Positions 34,830-44,335 of a stretch of 64,000 nt of DNA are shown in pieces. This stretch comes from M3007 sp964484205. GTDB lineage: Bacteria; Bacteroidota; Bacteroidia; Chitinophagales; Saprospiraceae. The stretch is from NCBI GenBank assembly GCA_964484205.1, contig CAZAEZ010000009.1, forward strand, positions 62,001-126,000, given 5' to 3'. The notes under the pieces were generated by a model that searched no databases, was not told the origin of the DNA, and was given only the letters and a program-made list of their open reading frames with translations. Position 1 is the first letter of the stretch; each line of letters begins with the position of its first letter. The translations under genes and the position numbers were made by a program.

Positions 34830-35159
34830 GACCTCGGTACCGGGTGCATTGACTTGTTATAAATGTTCAAGCAGATCAATGGGGGTGAATCTGCCCTTAT
34901 CAACCATTTGGCTTGTCATGCCGTAGCGCAGCGGAGGCACCTACACAAGTATAATTTGCGGAATGCACCTAAAAAAGGGCGTTCGTAGCGTTTCTCGGTA
35001 CTTTTGGGAGCATGGAACTTTTGGAGATGTCTCCGCGGAGTTTATCCCGATTTTCTTCGGGGCTTCGACATGACAAGCGTTTTAGGTAGATTCCGATTAG
35101 TTCCCCCCTGATTCTCATAACCCCTATATAACCTACCAATGCGCGCAGGTACCGAGGTC
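34830..35159. repeat. 330-bp imperfect nested palindrome, diverged relative of family B
   Basis: The outer arms GACCTCGGTACC (34830-34841 and complement 35148-35159) extend imperfectly inward to CATTG. A second pair, GCTTGTCATG (34911-34920) and CATGACAAGC (35069-35078), encloses GGAGATGTCTCC (35023-35034) and CGTTTCTCGG, words shared with the family B elements. With its flanks it fills the 476-base gap after the flavin reductase gene, where I see no gene. Confidence 0.6.
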
Positions 35160-35262
35160 GCTTTGTTTCATTAAACTATTGACCTAACAAATATTTGACT
35201 TCTCCGAAGTCAGTATAAAAATTCGAGATGACTCCTGTTTACGCCGGACTTATGAAATGTTA

Positions 35263-35688
35263 CTATTTCGTCCAGCCTCCCAAAATCGCACCGATCAAGG
35301 TGAAAAGTACCAGGGAGTACAGCCCGTCCACCAAAGTCAGGCTAAACGGATTGTTGGCAAACAGGTTCCCGGTGGCAATGCCGACGAAAAACACCAGGCC
35401 AAAAACGCCACCGGCTTTGGCGCCATCCATCCAGGTGTTGATGCCCATGCGCCCCAGAAACCAGTTCATCGCCAGTGCATACACCACCATCGCAATGGTG
35501 TTGACGATCATCGGGGTGGCCGACATGGGTACTTCCACCCCGTTTTTGAACATTTTGTCGCCTTCCATGGCAAAGCCGTTGCCGGCCATCCATTGTTCCT
35601 GAAACAGGACGCCGTACCAGAGAAAGCCGAGTAGCATTGTGCCGACTACGGCAACTACAATTGCTAACCAGTTGGTTTTCCTTTCCAT
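35263..35688 (-). CDS. DUF1761 family membrane protein
   Basis: 141 residues with four predicted membrane helices (WLAIVVAVVGTMLLGFLWYGVLF, MIVNTIAMVVYALAMNWFLG, GGVFGLVFFVGIATGNLF and GLYSLVLFTLIGAILGG). The WYG...F motif after the first helix and the short loop with conserved Trp and Met identify DUF1761, a small family of unknown function. It is an inner-membrane protein with no signal for export. It is read from an AT-rich upstream region (35700-35810) together with no obvious partner. Confidence 0.78.
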   Translation of the reverse strand: MERKTNWLAIVVAVVGTMLLGFLWYGVLFQEQWMAGNGFAMEGDKMFKNGVEVPMSATPMIVNTIAMVVYALAMNWFLGRMGINTWMDGAKAGGVFGLVFFVGIATGNLFANNPFSLTLVDGLYSLVLFTLIGAILGGWTK

Positions 35689-35813
35689 AATTTTGCTTTT
35701 TTAGTTTGTTAACAATAGGAAATGCGTGCAATTGTAAAAAAAATGTTTTAAGTTTTTTCGAAAATTTGTGTTATTTTTTTGAATAAAAAACACATTTTGC
35801 CAGTTTTGAAACT

Positions 35814-36671
35814 TTATGTGTTTTTATTGGACGGTGCAAGGCTAACAGCCGCATACAGCATTTGCCGAAGCTGAATCCGGAAAAAAACAAACACCTGCTG
35901 GATCAGGAAAAACAGCACGATCAAAAACGGCGAGGTCATGCCGCTGAATGACTGGGTTAAAAAATAGACGGCCACCAAAAAAACCTGCATACCCGTAAAC
36001 GCCGCCAGCAAGACCAGGTAACCCAACCTGTTTTGCCGGAAAACCCGCCAGCCCCCGGCAAGGCTCCCGGTGATGGACGTCCCTTTTTCCAGTCGTTGCA
36101 GGCGACTGAGGATCGACCACAACAACAATACACCCAAACCACACAACCACACCGCCAGTGCCAGCAGCGCCAGCCAGACGGTGTATTTTTCCGACGAAAA
36201 ATATTCCAGGGAAGGTTGAAAAACAAGTGCGACCGGCAACCAGATCAGGCCCGTCCAGAGCAGGACAAGCACCAGGAAAAACAGGCCAATTTTCAAAAAC
36301 GGCCAAAAGTAAACCGCCCCACCCTGCCAAAACAGGCGCGCGGAGGCCTGCCGGGGTTCGGCGGCGCAATACAGCAGGCCGCCGTTGATAAATACCGAAA
36401 AAAGCAACCACAGAAGCATCAACCAGCGCAACTGGCCAATGAGCGGGGTAATGGAGGCGCCGTGTACTTTCAGAAAATCGGTCAGCACGGTATGGTCGTA
36501 TCCGTGCATTAGTTTATCGACCTCCAGGGAATGGCCGATGGATGCCTGCAATACCTCGTAAACCTGGATACCCAGCGTGAGCGCCAACCCCAGTTGGATG
36601 AGGTATACGGTTGCAGCGATGCGCCATTGGAGCAATCCGGTTTTAAGTCCTTGGAAAAAAGCGTCTCGCAT
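35814..36671 (-). CDS. polytopic membrane protein of unknown function
   Basis: 285 residues, about six membrane helices (for example TVYLIQLGLALTLGIQVYEVL, WLMLLWLLFSVFINGGLLY, FLKIGLFFLVLVLLWTGLIWL and VWLALLALAVWLCGLGVLLLW). A short charged loop carries RLQRLEKGTSITGSLAGGWRVFRQN, resembling the interfacial helix of DUF4013/YesL-like proteins, but I cannot name the family. It starts 4 bp from the stop of the M1 peptidase gene and is translated in the same direction, so they are very likely one transcript. Confidence 0.72.
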   Translation of the reverse strand: MRDAFFQGLKTGLLQWRIAATVYLIQLGLALTLGIQVYEVLQASIGHSLEVDKLMHGYDHTVLTDFLKVHGASITPLIGQLRWLMLLWLLFSVFINGGLLYCAAEPRQASARLFWQGGAVYFWPFLKIGLFFLVLVLLWTGLIWLPVALVFQPSLEYFSSEKYTVWLALLALAVWLCGLGVLLLWSILSRLQRLEKGTSITGSLAGGWRVFRQNRLGYLVLLAAFTGMQVFLVAVYFLTQSFSGMTSPFLIVLFFLIQQVFVFFRIQLRQMLYAAVSLAPSNKNT

Positions 36672-36675
36672 GGCA

Positions 36676-38676
36676 TCAAACTAAAAAACTGATCGTTTGC
36701 ATCAAATTCTGAATCCAGAAAGCCGCCCGCGCCGCATAGCGCCACAGGGGCGCTTTTGCCGGCTGCAGGGTCATGCTGTTGTTGTTGATATCCACATCAA
36801 GGCCGAGTTTTTGTCCGGGGTCCACCTGGGCAGAAACCACTTCCGCACGCCCGCTGAACTCGAACGTATGCCGGCCTTCGGTACCCGACCAGTGCAGCAA
36901 TTCCGTGCTGCCGTCGGCAAACGTGACCAGCACTTCCACCGGAAAAACCCAGTCACCTTTGCGCTGTATTTCCACTTTCGACAGAAGCGTTTTTTGGCCT
37001 TTGCCGTCGCGGTACGTTAGATTATCGGCATTTTCACCAAAAATGCCGCGCGGCGGCGAGAGGTATTCATTGGTGATACGCGTTACCGCATAATCCAGCA
37101 CCACCGCATCGTAAATACTTTTTTCAAACAAGGTGTACACCTGTTTGGCAAAGGCCGTGTCGGGTCCGGCCATCAATCCCGTTTTCAGCACCGCCAGAAA
37201 ATCGCTGCCCCGCGGATGGCGGAATTTCCACTGCTCAAAATACGCCCGGATGATCCGGTCCATTTCGGCCTCCCCGATCAAGGCCTCCACCGTATGCAGT
37301 GCAGTGGCTGTTTTGCTGTAAATCAGTGCCTTGTGATTCGATTCGGAGAAGAGCCAGCCCGGACGGCCCACGGTGCCTTCGCGTGGATTGCGCATGGTGG
37401 TGTACTCCACACGGGTCAGCTCGCGGTTGTCGAACTGGTAGCCCAAAACATCTACCAGCGCATGTTTCCGGCCAAAACAGGCATCAATAATGCGGTCTTC
37501 AAAATAGGTCACAAAACCTTCGTCGAGCCAGGCTTCTTCTTTTTCATTGGAGGCCACCATGCCCATAAAATACTGATGCACAAACTCATGCACGACGAGC
37601 GACTCCATATTGCGAAAATTTTCCGGCATGGCGTAAAAGGTGCCCGCCGTGATCAGTGTCGGGTATTCCATCAGCCCGGAACGCAGCCCGTGAAAAGGCG
37701 GGTCGACCACGGTGAGGCTCGGATAGGGATATTTACCCACATGCTTGTCCAGGTATTCAAAGGCAAATTTGAGGGCGTACAGGTAGCGCGGTCCAAGATC
37801 GGCATGTGCCGGCGGGATCAACAGCCGGAGCTGCACATCGCGCCAGCGGGCTTCCTGCACCTCGAAATGTGGGTAGGCCGTCCAGGCAAAATCGATCACA
37901 TCTTCCACATGGTAGTGCCGGGTGACGGTGCCGTCGACGTTGTCGGTTTCCTGCACGAGGCAGCCCGAAGCCCCCATGACGAACTTTTTGTCGGCTGTGA
38001 TCCGGACGTCGTACACCCCGAAATTGGCGTAAAATTCGGTGCCCCGAAAAAACTGGTGGCAGTTCCAGTCCCACGCTCCGGCCACATTTTTTTCAAAAAC
38101 ACCCAACTGCGGAAACCAGTGGCAAAAGAAAAAAAAGTCTTTGCTGTACCCGGCCCGGGCGATGGTTTTCGGCAGTTTGGCTTTCCAGTTTAACAGAAAA
38201 ACCGCCGTATCGCCGGGTTGAATGGGCTTGTCGAGCGGAATTTCCAGGACCGACTGGTCGGCGGTATTGTTGTCGTCGGGATGGATGTAGCGCATGTTTG
38301 CGCTCAAATCGGCGCCATTGATCCGGCGAATCTTTTCAACAGATATCCACCCCCATTCATCGGCTTTCCTGTGGGCAAAACCCTGTCCGAATATGGTGGA
38401 AGTTCCCTTCAAAAAAGTGGATTCGGTGTTTTTAAAGGCGTTGAGGTACATGTACATCCGCAACGCCGGAATGGGCGCCGGCGATTGGTTGATAAACCGG
38501 ATGGTTTGCACCGCATCGATGGTCTTGCCGGTATGGTCGAACCGGACATCGATGTTGTAATTGGCCGGCCGGAGGCTCAAGGGCTGCGGGAAATTGGGGT
38601 TGCACTGGCTGGCTCCCGAACGGGCGAAGGCAAGCGCGATTGCGGCTGCAAGGAAAAGGCGGATGCTGCTGTTCAT
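36676..38676 (-). CDS. secreted M1 family metallopeptidase
   Basis: 666 residues with a signal peptide (LFLAAAIALAFARSGASQ). The N-terminal beta domain (PANYNIDVRFDHTGKTIDAVQTIRF) and the thermolysin-like catalytic domain are both present. The zinc site is HEFVHQYFMGMVASNEKEE (HExxH and Glu 18 residues on), and RSGLMEYP takes the place of the GxMEN exopeptidase loop. The weakened GxMEN and the late C-terminal hydrophobic segment (last 30 residues) suggest a membrane-attached peptidase that may not be a strict aminopeptidase. The following membrane protein gene starts 4 bp after its stop. Confidence 0.88.
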   Translation of the reverse strand: MNSSIRLFLAAAIALAFARSGASQCNPNFPQPLSLRPANYNIDVRFDHTGKTIDAVQTIRFINQSPAPIPALRMYMYLNAFKNTESTFLKGTSTIFGQGFAHRKADEWGWISVEKIRRINGADLSANMRYIHPDDNNTADQSVLEIPLDKPIQPGDTAVFLLNWKAKLPKTIARAGYSKDFFFFCHWFPQLGVFEKNVAGAWDWNCHQFFRGTEFYANFGVYDVRITADKKFVMGASGCLVQETDNVDGTVTRHYHVEDVIDFAWTAYPHFEVQEARWRDVQLRLLIPPAHADLGPRYLYALKFAFEYLDKHVGKYPYPSLTVVDPPFHGLRSGLMEYPTLITAGTFYAMPENFRNMESLVVHEFVHQYFMGMVASNEKEEAWLDEGFVTYFEDRIIDACFGRKHALVDVLGYQFDNRELTRVEYTTMRNPREGTVGRPGWLFSESNHKALIYSKTATALHTVEALIGEAEMDRIIRAYFEQWKFRHPRGSDFLAVLKTGLMAGPDTAFAKQVYTLFEKSIYDAVVLDYAVTRITNEYLSPPRGIFGENADNLTYRDGKGQKTLLSKVEIQRKGDWVFPVEVLVTFADGSTELLHWSGTEGRHTFEFSGRAEVVSAQVDPGQKLGLDVDINNNSMTLQPAKAPLWRYAARAAFWIQNLMQTISFLV

Positions 38677-38751
38677 CTAATTTTTCCGGTAAAAAACGGT
38701 GGTCTGCAAAATACGGGAGAAAATGAGGGCTGAAGGCATTTCGAAAAGACT

Positions 38752-38945
38752 TTGTCCGGGGAAATGTCCAAACAGGCCGCCGGGATAAAGGCCGGGAGCA
38801 AAATTATCCGGCAGGGCGTTTTTTGGTGCGAAGACATTTCAACTGCCGCCACCAGTTCGATTTTCACGGGGAAGCGCCGGGGCCGGTCGTGGTGCATATC
38901 GAGCAGGGTGGAAAGGTGTTTTCCAAGGTGGTTTTGGTGGAATGA
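38752..38945 (+). pseudogene. possible decayed end of a T9SS-sorted protein
   Basis: In the frame ending at TGA 38943-38945 the last residues read FDFHGEAPGPVVVHIEQ then GGKVFSKVVLVE, close to the type A sorting-domain ending (G-x-Y-x-V-x-I ... K-V-V-V). No start or upstream body of such a protein is visible, and the preceding codons change character around 38826, so I read it as a remnant. The rest of the 330-base gap 38677-39006 holds nothing else I can name. Confidence 0.35.
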
Positions 38946-39006
38946 GCATTATGCGCTTTTGCAAACCACTTGATCTGGCTGCCAATCCGGGCAGTACCTC
39001 CCGGCC

Positions 39007-39264
39007 TCAACCCGCGCGCCACAGCGGCAGCAATTTCCGGATAGCCATTTTATTTTCCCGAAACACCTTGGCGCCACGGGTGGCGGTCACAATACTGCAC
39101 GGAACCTGTTTGGATACTTCGCGCTGGGAGAGCCCGCGGTCGAGGGCATCGAATATTCGCCAGCGCTCGAGCATCATTTCGCGCTCGTTTTCGGTGAATG
39201 TGAGGTTGAGCAGCTCGTTAAAGTCGGCTTCAGAGCCTACGGATCGAAACAACTGATAGAGCAT
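39007..39264 (-). CDS. TrpR-like transcription regulator
   Basis: 85 residues, all helical. It fits the Trp-repressor superfamily (TrpR/YerC): an N-terminal helix pair with NELLNLTFTENEREMMLERWRIFDAL, then the DNA-reading helix-turn-helix GLSQREVSKQVPCSIVTATRGAKVF. Members bind DNA as intertwined dimers; some use L-tryptophan as co-repressor, while YerC-like members do not. The frame continues to an ATG at 39390, but the ATG at 39264 (MLYQLFRSVGSEADF) gives the family's normal length. The trp operon is not in the window, though a TrpF-like protein is encoded at 61753. Confidence 0.82.
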   Translation of the reverse strand: MLYQLFRSVGSEADFNELLNLTFTENEREMMLERWRIFDALDRGLSQREVSKQVPCSIVTATRGAKVFRENKMAIRKLLPLWRAG

Positions 39265-39420
39265 GGGTACTGTGTAGATTATGTTGGAGAATGTCAGATG
39301 CTTGTTGACCAAAGGTCGGCAAATCCCGGAATTTATTGCGAAAAACGCACTGCCGGATTCAAGTCGACGGCAAAGCCCTATTTTTGGCAATCTGTTCCGC
39401 TTAAGGATAAAAACAAATTA

Positions 39421-39493
39421 AAAACATAGGCACTCAGGACACATAGCCTTTTGAAAATCAGAACCTTTATGTCCTATGTGCCTATGTGTTTTA
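39421..39493. repeat. ACATAGGCAC palindrome
   Basis: AAAACATAGGCACTCAGGAC ... TATG pairs imperfectly with the complement ending GTGCCTATGTGTTTT. It stands 25 bp before the start of the TPR glycosyltransferase gene and in the AT-rich gap shared with the TrpR-like gene. Confidence 0.75.
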
Positions 39494-39517
39494 TCCATAA
39501 ATTGTGTTTCCTTACTT

Positions 39518-41479
39518 ATGTCAAAAAAAGGGAAAAAACCGGCTCGGGCCGCTAAACCGGCCAAACGGCATCAAACAACTTCAGACCAAACAAGGCCATC
39601 GGCGCCGCCCCCCGGCCGTCATGTTGCCTGGATCGCTGCGGGACTCGGCGTGCTTGCATTTTTGCTCTATTTTAATACGCTGGGGCATGGCTACGTGCTC
39701 GACGATCCCTTGGCCATCGGGAAAAACGAATTGGTTCGGAAAGGCGTTGCCGGCATCCCCGACCTGCTCACGCACCACTACCGCGCCGGCACGGAGGGCG
39801 CCGGTGCTTCGGCCTTGCTGTACCGCCCCCTGTCGCTGATCACTTTTGCCATCGAATGGAGCCTTGCGCCCGAGAGTCCCGGCCTCGGCCATTTTATGAA
39901 CGCCCTGTGGTATGCGCTCACCGTGGCGCTTGCATTTGCCGCCCTTCGGCTGGTTTTCCAAGGCCACCACTGGCTGTGGGCAGCCGGCGCTGCCCTGCTT
40001 TTTGCGGTGCATCCCCTGCATACGGAGGTGGTGGCCAATATCAAAAGCCGGGATGAACTCCTGAACCTGTTTTTTAGCCTGGCAGCGCTGTTTTGCTGGG
40101 CAAAATGGCTGCGCAAACCGGCGGGCGCCTGGCTTGCGGGGGCGCTTGGCGCCTACTTTTTAGCCTTGCTTTCCAAAGAAAGCGCGGTCACCCTGCTGCC
40201 GGTTTTTCCACTCGCCGGTTGGGTGTTTTTCAACAAAACTGCCCGGGAAAGTCTCGGACACGCATTTTTAGCCGCCATTCCGGTGCTGGTGTTTCTGGTA
40301 TTGCGGGCGATGGTGCTGAGCAAAACCGCCGATAATTTTGTCATCAGCGAGATGGACAACCCGATTGTGGCGGCACAGGGTTTCGGCGAACGGACAGCCA
40401 CGAGTTTTATGGTCCTTTGGAAATATTTACAGTTGCTGGTATTCCCGCAGCCGCTGTTGAGTGATTACTCCTACCAGCATTTATCGGTTGTCGGCTGGAG
40501 CAACTGGCAGGCACTGGCCGGCCTGGCAGGGTACACCGCCCTGGTTGTATTGGCCGTACGCGGCCTGCTGCGCCGGCAACCCCTGGCGTTTTGTATTGCA
40601 GCATTTTTATGCGCCGTGGTGTTGTACAGCCAACTCCCGCTGGTAATCGGCACCTTGTTTGGCGAACGCCTGATGTACATGCCCTCGTTGTGGTTTTGTG
40701 CCGGGGCTGCCTGGCTGATCTGGCGGGTCACAGGGCTCGATCTGAAATCCGAAGCGGCTGCGCCAATTTTGCCTTCGGCAAAAAAAATGACGCCGGGGCT
40801 TGTTCTGCTGGCGTTGATCACCCTCGTATTCGGGATAAAAACCATCAGCCGCAATCCGGACTGGAAAAACAACCTGGCACTTTTCACCGCCGATGTGGCC
40901 AAAGCGCCCAACAGCATCCGCCTGCGCAACGGCATGGGCAGCGAACTGTACAACAGCGTGGTCGCCGACCCGAATATGCTTGAAGCGGAGCGCGAAAGCC
41001 GGCTCAATCAGATCGTGGAACACGCCAATGCCGCCGTGGCCATCCGGCCCAACCCGGTTTCGTACCTGAACCTGGGCAACGCCGCCATCTCCCGCAACCA
41101 ATACGAAGAAGCGATCCGCCAGTACGGAAAAGCGCTGGAGCAAACGCCCAACTACGACCTGGCCCGCATCAATATCGGCCGCAGTTACCTGGCCTGGGGG
41201 CGCGCGGAAGGCCGCCGGAACAGCAACTTTCCGCGCTCGGTTGAACTGATTGAAAAAGCCCTGTCGTATGGCATTCAGGCCCCGGAGGCCTACCTCGACC
41301 TGGGCACTGCCTACGGCATGATGCGGCAGAATGAAAAAGCCATTCCGAATTTTGAAAAGGCCGTGGAACTCAACCCGAAAAACCGCACCGCCTGGAACAA
41401 CCTGTCTATCGCCTACCGGGCCGTCGGCAATATTGCCCGGGCGGAAGAATGCAAGCGTCGGGCAGATGCGCTGCAATAG
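39518..41479 (+). CDS. TPR-containing membrane glycosyltransferase (TMTC-like)
   Basis: 653 residues. A basic cytoplasmic tail is followed by about 10 membrane helices (50-430). The first periplasmic loop has FNTLGHGYVLDDPLAIGKN, where the DD pair is the GT-C catalytic motif, and NIKSRDELLNLFF, a conserved helix of TMTC-type proteins. The C-terminal 200 residues are three to four tetratricopeptide repeats (PVSYLNLGNAAISRNQYEEA, APEAYLDLGTAYGMMRQNEK, NRTAWNNLSIAYRAVGNIAR). Such enzymes O-mannosylate or otherwise sugar-tag exported proteins. Several upstream codons lie in a palindrome; the ATG at 39518 is the first good start. Confidence 0.86.
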   Translation: MSKKGKKPARAAKPAKRHQTTSDQTRPSAPPPGRHVAWIAAGLGVLAFLLYFNTLGHGYVLDDPLAIGKNELVRKGVAGIPDLLTHHYRAGTEGAGASALLYRPLSLITFAIEWSLAPESPGLGHFMNALWYALTVALAFAALRLVFQGHHWLWAAGAALLFAVHPLHTEVVANIKSRDELLNLFFSLAALFCWAKWLRKPAGAWLAGALGAYFLALLSKESAVTLLPVFPLAGWVFFNKTARESLGHAFLAAIPVLVFLVLRAMVLSKTADNFVISEMDNPIVAAQGFGERTATSFMVLWKYLQLLVFPQPLLSDYSYQHLSVVGWSNWQALAGLAGYTALVVLAVRGLLRRQPLAFCIAAFLCAVVLYSQLPLVIGTLFGERLMYMPSLWFCAGAAWLIWRVTGLDLKSEAAAPILPSAKKMTPGLVLLALITLVFGIKTISRNPDWKNNLALFTADVAKAPNSIRLRNGMGSELYNSVVADPNMLEAERESRLNQIVEHANAAVAIRPNPVSYLNLGNAAISRNQYEEAIRQYGKALEQTPNYDLARINIGRSYLAWGRAEGRRNSNFPRSVELIEKALSYGIQAPEAYLDLGTAYGMMRQNEKAIPNFEKAVELNPKNRTAWNNLSIAYRAVGNIARAEECKRRADALQ

Positions 41480-41598
41480 CGCGCACCACTGACAAACCCA
41501 AACCCGCCGGTGCCAAACCGGGGCCCCTTACCCGGGCAATAATGCTTGCAACGGCGCATTAGTACGGTATACTTTTATGCAAATAAAATCACCGCGCT

Positions 41599-41859
41599 AT
41601 GCCTGCCTGCCTTAACCTTCGTTCATTTTTCCGCGCTGCACTGCCACTGTTGGGCTTGCTCGGTGCAACGTCGCTGCACGCCCTGAGCAGTGCGCAACCC
41701 CTTACATTCCATGTTTCGGCGTCCGGGACGCAGTCGGCGGAATCGGTTGCCCCGGACATTATTCCGATGCTTTGCCTTGGCGCGGAAGTGATCTGGGTAG
41801 GCATCATGGCAATTGTTGGCGTGCTGGTTTGGAACGAAATGCGCCGGCCGTTGCAATGA
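41599..41859 (+). CDS. small membrane protein of unknown function
   Basis: 86 residues. A signal-peptide-like N-terminus (AALPLLGLLGATSLHALS) and one C-terminal membrane helix (MLCLGAEVIWVGIMAIVGVLVW) end in a short basic tail (NEMRRPLQ). No family recognised. A TATACTTTTATG stretch 20-30 bp upstream may hold the promoter. It is followed by two back-to-back palindromes. Confidence 0.6.
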   Translation: MPACLNLRSFFRAALPLLGLLGATSLHALSSAQPLTFHVSASGTQSAESVAPDIIPMLCLGAEVIWVGIMAIVGVLVWNEMRRPLQ

Positions 41860-41873
41860 ATTTTACCACGCGC

Positions 41874-41907
41874 ATTGTCGGCGTGACTTCGAAGTCACGC
41901 CGACAAT
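41874..41907. repeat. perfect 34-bp palindrome
   Basis: ATTGTCGGCGTGACTTC followed by its exact complement, with no loop. The centre GACTTCGAAGTC is close to the centre of the TACTCGTCC palindromes (GACTTCAAGTC). No U-tract. Confidence 0.85.
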
Positions 41908-41918
41908 AGGCCAACTAA

Positions 41919-41996
41919 AACCTGTCAGGTCAATTTTAAACAAAAAAAGCCCGCATATCAATGCGGGCTTTTTTTGTTTAAAATTGACCTGACAGG

Positions 41997-41998
<2 letters not shown>
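41919..41998. terminator. 80-bp palindrome holding a two-way terminator
   Basis: AACCTGTCAGGTCAATTTTA and AACAAAAAAAGCCCGCAT pair with the complementary right arm across ATCA. The GCCCGCAT/ATGCGGGC core between A and T tracts acts as an intrinsic terminator for both convergent genes. The outer arm overlaps the ahcY stop codon (41997-41999). Confidence 0.88.
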
Positions 41999-43307
<1,309 letters not shown>

Positions 43308-43353
43308 TTTATAGTGGTGAGTGATGAGTTAGGAGTGATGAGTAGGTGCGGCG

Positions 43354-43388
43354 TACTCGTCCTACGACTTCAAGTCGTAGGACGAGTA
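43354..43388. repeat. 35-bp TACTCGTCC palindrome (family C)
   Basis: TACTCGTCCTACGACTT, C, and the exact complement. The complete copy at 59281-59315 differs only at the central base; a rearranged copy lies at 57139-57190. It stands 47 bp upstream of ahcY. No U-tract, so not a terminator. Confidence 0.9.
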
Positions 43389-43625
43389 TTCCAGTGCATT
43401 TGCAGCCTTAACAAAACATCGTTCTGTTTGGTTGACAAATTTTGCGCCGCAAAAATAGGGAATTTGGCAGATTTATCTGTGCAGGCGGTACACCCGGTCG
43501 AGGTAATTTTCTTTTTCGTTGAAAAATTGGGGCTACCAAAGCAGATAGGAACGTACCGCAGTAAAATTAATGTTCAAAAAACAAGCACTTTCCCATCGGC
43601 CGTTGTATTCGTTTCAAAATTGCCT

Positions 43626-43705
43626 TATTTTTGTGGACGAATTGTGGGCTGCGGTCCACTCCAAACGAGAAGGGAACTGTTTTAGCAACAGTTTCCTTTT
43701 TTATT
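43626..43705 (+). ncRNA. candidate small RNA with its own promoter and terminator
   Basis: TATTTTTG at 43626-43633 matches the -7 box, with a possible TTG 20 bp upstream. About 40 bp later comes the stem GGGAACTGTT/AACAGTTTCC and then TTTTTTATTTTT, an intrinsic terminator. A short hairpin, GTGG/CCAC, lies between. No rightward gene starts here; the next gene is on the other strand. It would give an RNA of about 65 bases. No known RNA family was recognised, and the rest of the 393-base gap holds only the family C palindrome. Confidence 0.4.
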
Positions 43706-44249
43706 TTTGGTAAAATTGGTGTTTGCCCCTCAATATTATATTTCGATCAAACTGCCACAAATTCGCCTCGTATACAACCCAAATCAGCCTGATTTTAGCA
43801 TAACGTTTTACAGATATAAATAGAGCATTTCGAAGAGATTCCAAATTCACCGTTTGATCAATGTGCAACAACAAATTCGGAGATTTGCGATATGCTGTTC
43901 GAAACTGGTAAAAAACTGCGGTATGAATATTCCTGGAATTTGCAATTCGCTTGATTTCAAATTCTCGGTCCAAAATACGAGCATCGGCAGCTACATTGTA
44001 GGCCGGCTCTTCAAGTAAAATCACACCAAATCCTAATTGTTTCAGCAACCCGCACACAGGTAATTCCTGCTCCAAACCTGTTGGAGAATGACCTTTATGT
44101 ACTACCAGAAAACCACCGGATACTTGGTCATAGCCCAGAATTCCTTGGTAGGTATCCAGAACCCTGAATCTTTTCTGAGCGGCACGCTCCGATTTGAAAT
44201 AATACTGGGCTGAAAGGGCATGGTATTCAGCAAAATTCTGCTCCTTCAT
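43701..44249 (-). CDS. putative nuclease-fold protein (CdiA-C tRNase-like)
   Basis: 182 residues in clearly AT-richer DNA than its neighbours. The C-terminal half carries an acidic-lysine arrangement like PD-(D/E)xK nucleases: ADARILDREFEIKRIANSRN followed by a helix AVFYQFRTAYRKSPNLLLHID and a strand LESLRNALF. This layout resembles the CdiA C-terminal tRNase/toxin domain found in contact-dependent inhibition and polymorphic toxins. No immunity gene or secretion scaffold is adjacent, and the assignment is by motif only. The base composition suggests recent gain by transfer. It may be an orphan toxin domain, a mobile-element product or an unrelated nuclease. Confidence 0.55.
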   Translation of the reverse strand: MKEQNFAEYHALSAQYYFKSERAAQKRFRVLDTYQGILGYDQVSGGFLVVHKGHSPTGLEQELPVCGLLKQLGFGVILLEEPAYNVAADARILDREFEIKRIANSRNIHTAVFYQFRTAYRKSPNLLLHIDQTVNLESLRNALFISVKRYAKIRLIWVVYEANLWQFDRNIILRGKHQFYQK

Positions 44250-44335
44250 AAAACGGTTTCCTAGATGTACGCCTCAAATCTAAAAACAAAACGTTTTATA
44301 AACGCCCGCAGGCAAAACAAAAAATTAAATCAAAT

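Noticed and set aside
38752..38973. 73-residue plus-strand frame as an intact gene
   Set aside because: Its residues have no coherent pattern; only a different frame resembles a protein end, and that lacks a start.
43354..43388. TACTCGTCC palindrome as a transcription terminator
   Set aside because: No U-tract on either strand, and the copies differ in position relative to genes.
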